DNA of 5,925 nucleotides from Phenylobacterium sp. CCH9-H3 (lineage in GTDB: Bacteria > Pseudomonadota > Alphaproteobacteria > Caulobacterales > Caulobacteraceae), in the NCBI RefSeq assembly GCF_001557235.1, contig NZ_LSJI01000208.1, positions 1 through 5,925 on the forward strand. Reading direction: 5' to 3'. Under the pieces are notes generated by a model, which did no database searches, was not told where the DNA came from, and worked only from the letters and a program-made list of their open reading frames with translations. Position numbers and translations under genes: made by a program. Below are positions 5,440 through 5,925 of the stretch, piece by piece. Positions within the stretch are counted from its first letter, which is position 1. The number at the start of each line of letters is the position of its first letter.

Positions 5440-5925
5440 ATGGAAACGCTTCGCAACGCACGCCGCCTGCGGATGGCGGTCAGCGCGGTGGCGCTGCTCA
5501 GCCTGACGGTGCAGCCGGTCATGGCCCAGGGCAAGGGCGGCAAGGACGCAGTCCTCAACGCCTGCGCGGCGGAGCGCGCGCCGCTGCAGAAGCTCGACAA
5601 GGAGTACGACGACCTCAAGAAGTCGAAGATGAGCGCCGCCATCGGCGAGGGGCTGAAGACCGGCGCCATGGTGCTCGCCAAGGGCGTGACCAGCGGCGGG
5701 TTCGGGCGCGGCGGCGGCGGCTTCGGCGGCGGCCTGGGCGGCATGGGCAGCCTGATGGGCGCCGTGGGCGGCATGGCCATGCAGAGCGCCGCCCAGCAGC
5801 AGGCCGGCGGCGGCCAGGCCGCCTCCACCGGGGCGTCGCTGATGTTCGGCCAGGACATGCTGACGGGGGCGATGGGCCTGAACGTGCCGGGCGTGAGCGG
5901 CTACGGCGGCTTCGGACTGCGGGTC
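5440..5925 (+). CDS. Secreted Gly/Met/Ala-rich protein, function unknown (3' end outside window)
   Basis: An open frame of 162 codons runs without a stop from the ATG at 5440 to the window edge. Residues 1-29 are a typical signal peptide: a basic start with RNARRLR, the hydrophobic stretch MAVSAVALLSLTV, and VMA before a cleavage at Gln30. Next comes a charged helical segment (35-65, KDAVLNACAAERAPLQKLDKEYDDLKK in pieces) with the only visible Cys at 42 and coiled-coil potential. From about 66 the protein is small-residue-rich, with many Gly and Met (FGRGGGGFGGGLGGMG at 88-103; MGAVGGMAMQSAAQQQ at 106-121). This resembles glycine-zipper-like segments that insert in or pack against membranes, but I do not recognise a family. 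It lies 18 bp after the caspase-Sel1 gene and has its own ribosome binding site, so the two are almost certainly an operon. A link such as protease substrate or partner is inference from position only. Confidence 0.85.
   Translation, partial: METLRNARRLRMAVSAVALLSLTVQPVMAQGKGGKDAVLNACAAERAPLQKLDKEYDDLKKSKMSAAIGEGLKTGAMVLAKGVTSGGFGRGGGGFGGGLGGMGSLMGAVGGMAMQSAAQQQAGGGQAASTGASLMFGQDMLTGAMGLNVPGVSGYGGFGLRV

Noticed and set aside
5701..5750. GGC-rich low-complexity DNA as a microsatellite
   Set aside because: It is explained by glycine codons in a GC-rich genome, and the units are interrupted by TTC, CTG and ATG codons.
5418..5858. A 146-codon minus-strand frame opposite the Gly-rich gene
   Set aside because: It is Pro-rich as the complement of GGC repeats. 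The plus strand has a proper signal peptide and ribosome binding site.

Overview
The window is GC-rich, with most codons ending in G or C, and its genes are packed tightly on both strands. It looks like chromosomal DNA from an alphaproteobacterium, most likely Caulobacterales (Caulobacter, Phenylobacterium or a relative). That placement is inference. It rests on the codon bias, on a lipoprotein of the type first named from Caulobacter (CC0125/CC1285 family), and on a candidate promoter that partly fits the Caulobacter housekeeping consensus. No taxonomic marker gene is present. There are no RNA genes, CRISPR arrays, transposases or phage genes.

Left part (1-2509), housekeeping and small conserved genes. 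The window opens in the last 38 codons of a Kup-type potassium transporter. The next gene starts on the base after the kup stop codon and encodes a small three-helix membrane protein. After 64 bp comes a complete argG (argininosuccinate synthase, arginine biosynthesis). It converges on a minus-strand gene for a stand-alone KTSC-domain protein, and the two stop codons share the four bases CTAA. A 128 bp divergent spacer separates this gene from a MAPEG-family membrane protein gene on the plus strand.

Right part (2510-5925), cell envelope and secreted proteins. A perfect inverted repeat overlaps a candidate promoter upstream of a lipoprotein gene. That lipoprotein has a conserved domain followed by an aromatic and glycine-rich stretch. 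Two GC-rich hairpins lie in the 192 bp spacer after it. Next is a 682-residue exported caspase-like protease: a signal peptide, a peptidase C14 domain with an intact His/Cys pair, a linker, and eight Sel1 repeats of exactly 36 residues each. Eighteen bases after its stop begins a second secreted protein that is rich in glycine and methionine and runs off the window edge.

The caspase-Sel1 gene and the Gly-rich gene look like a two-gene (or longer) operon acting in the periplasm or outer envelope. This pair is the most interesting part of the window. Arginine synthesis, potassium uptake and the MAPEG gene show no evident functional link to it. The likely annotation trap is the caspase start: the longest reading frame begins at a TTG at 3343, but the ribosome binding site and signal peptide point to the ATG at 3373.
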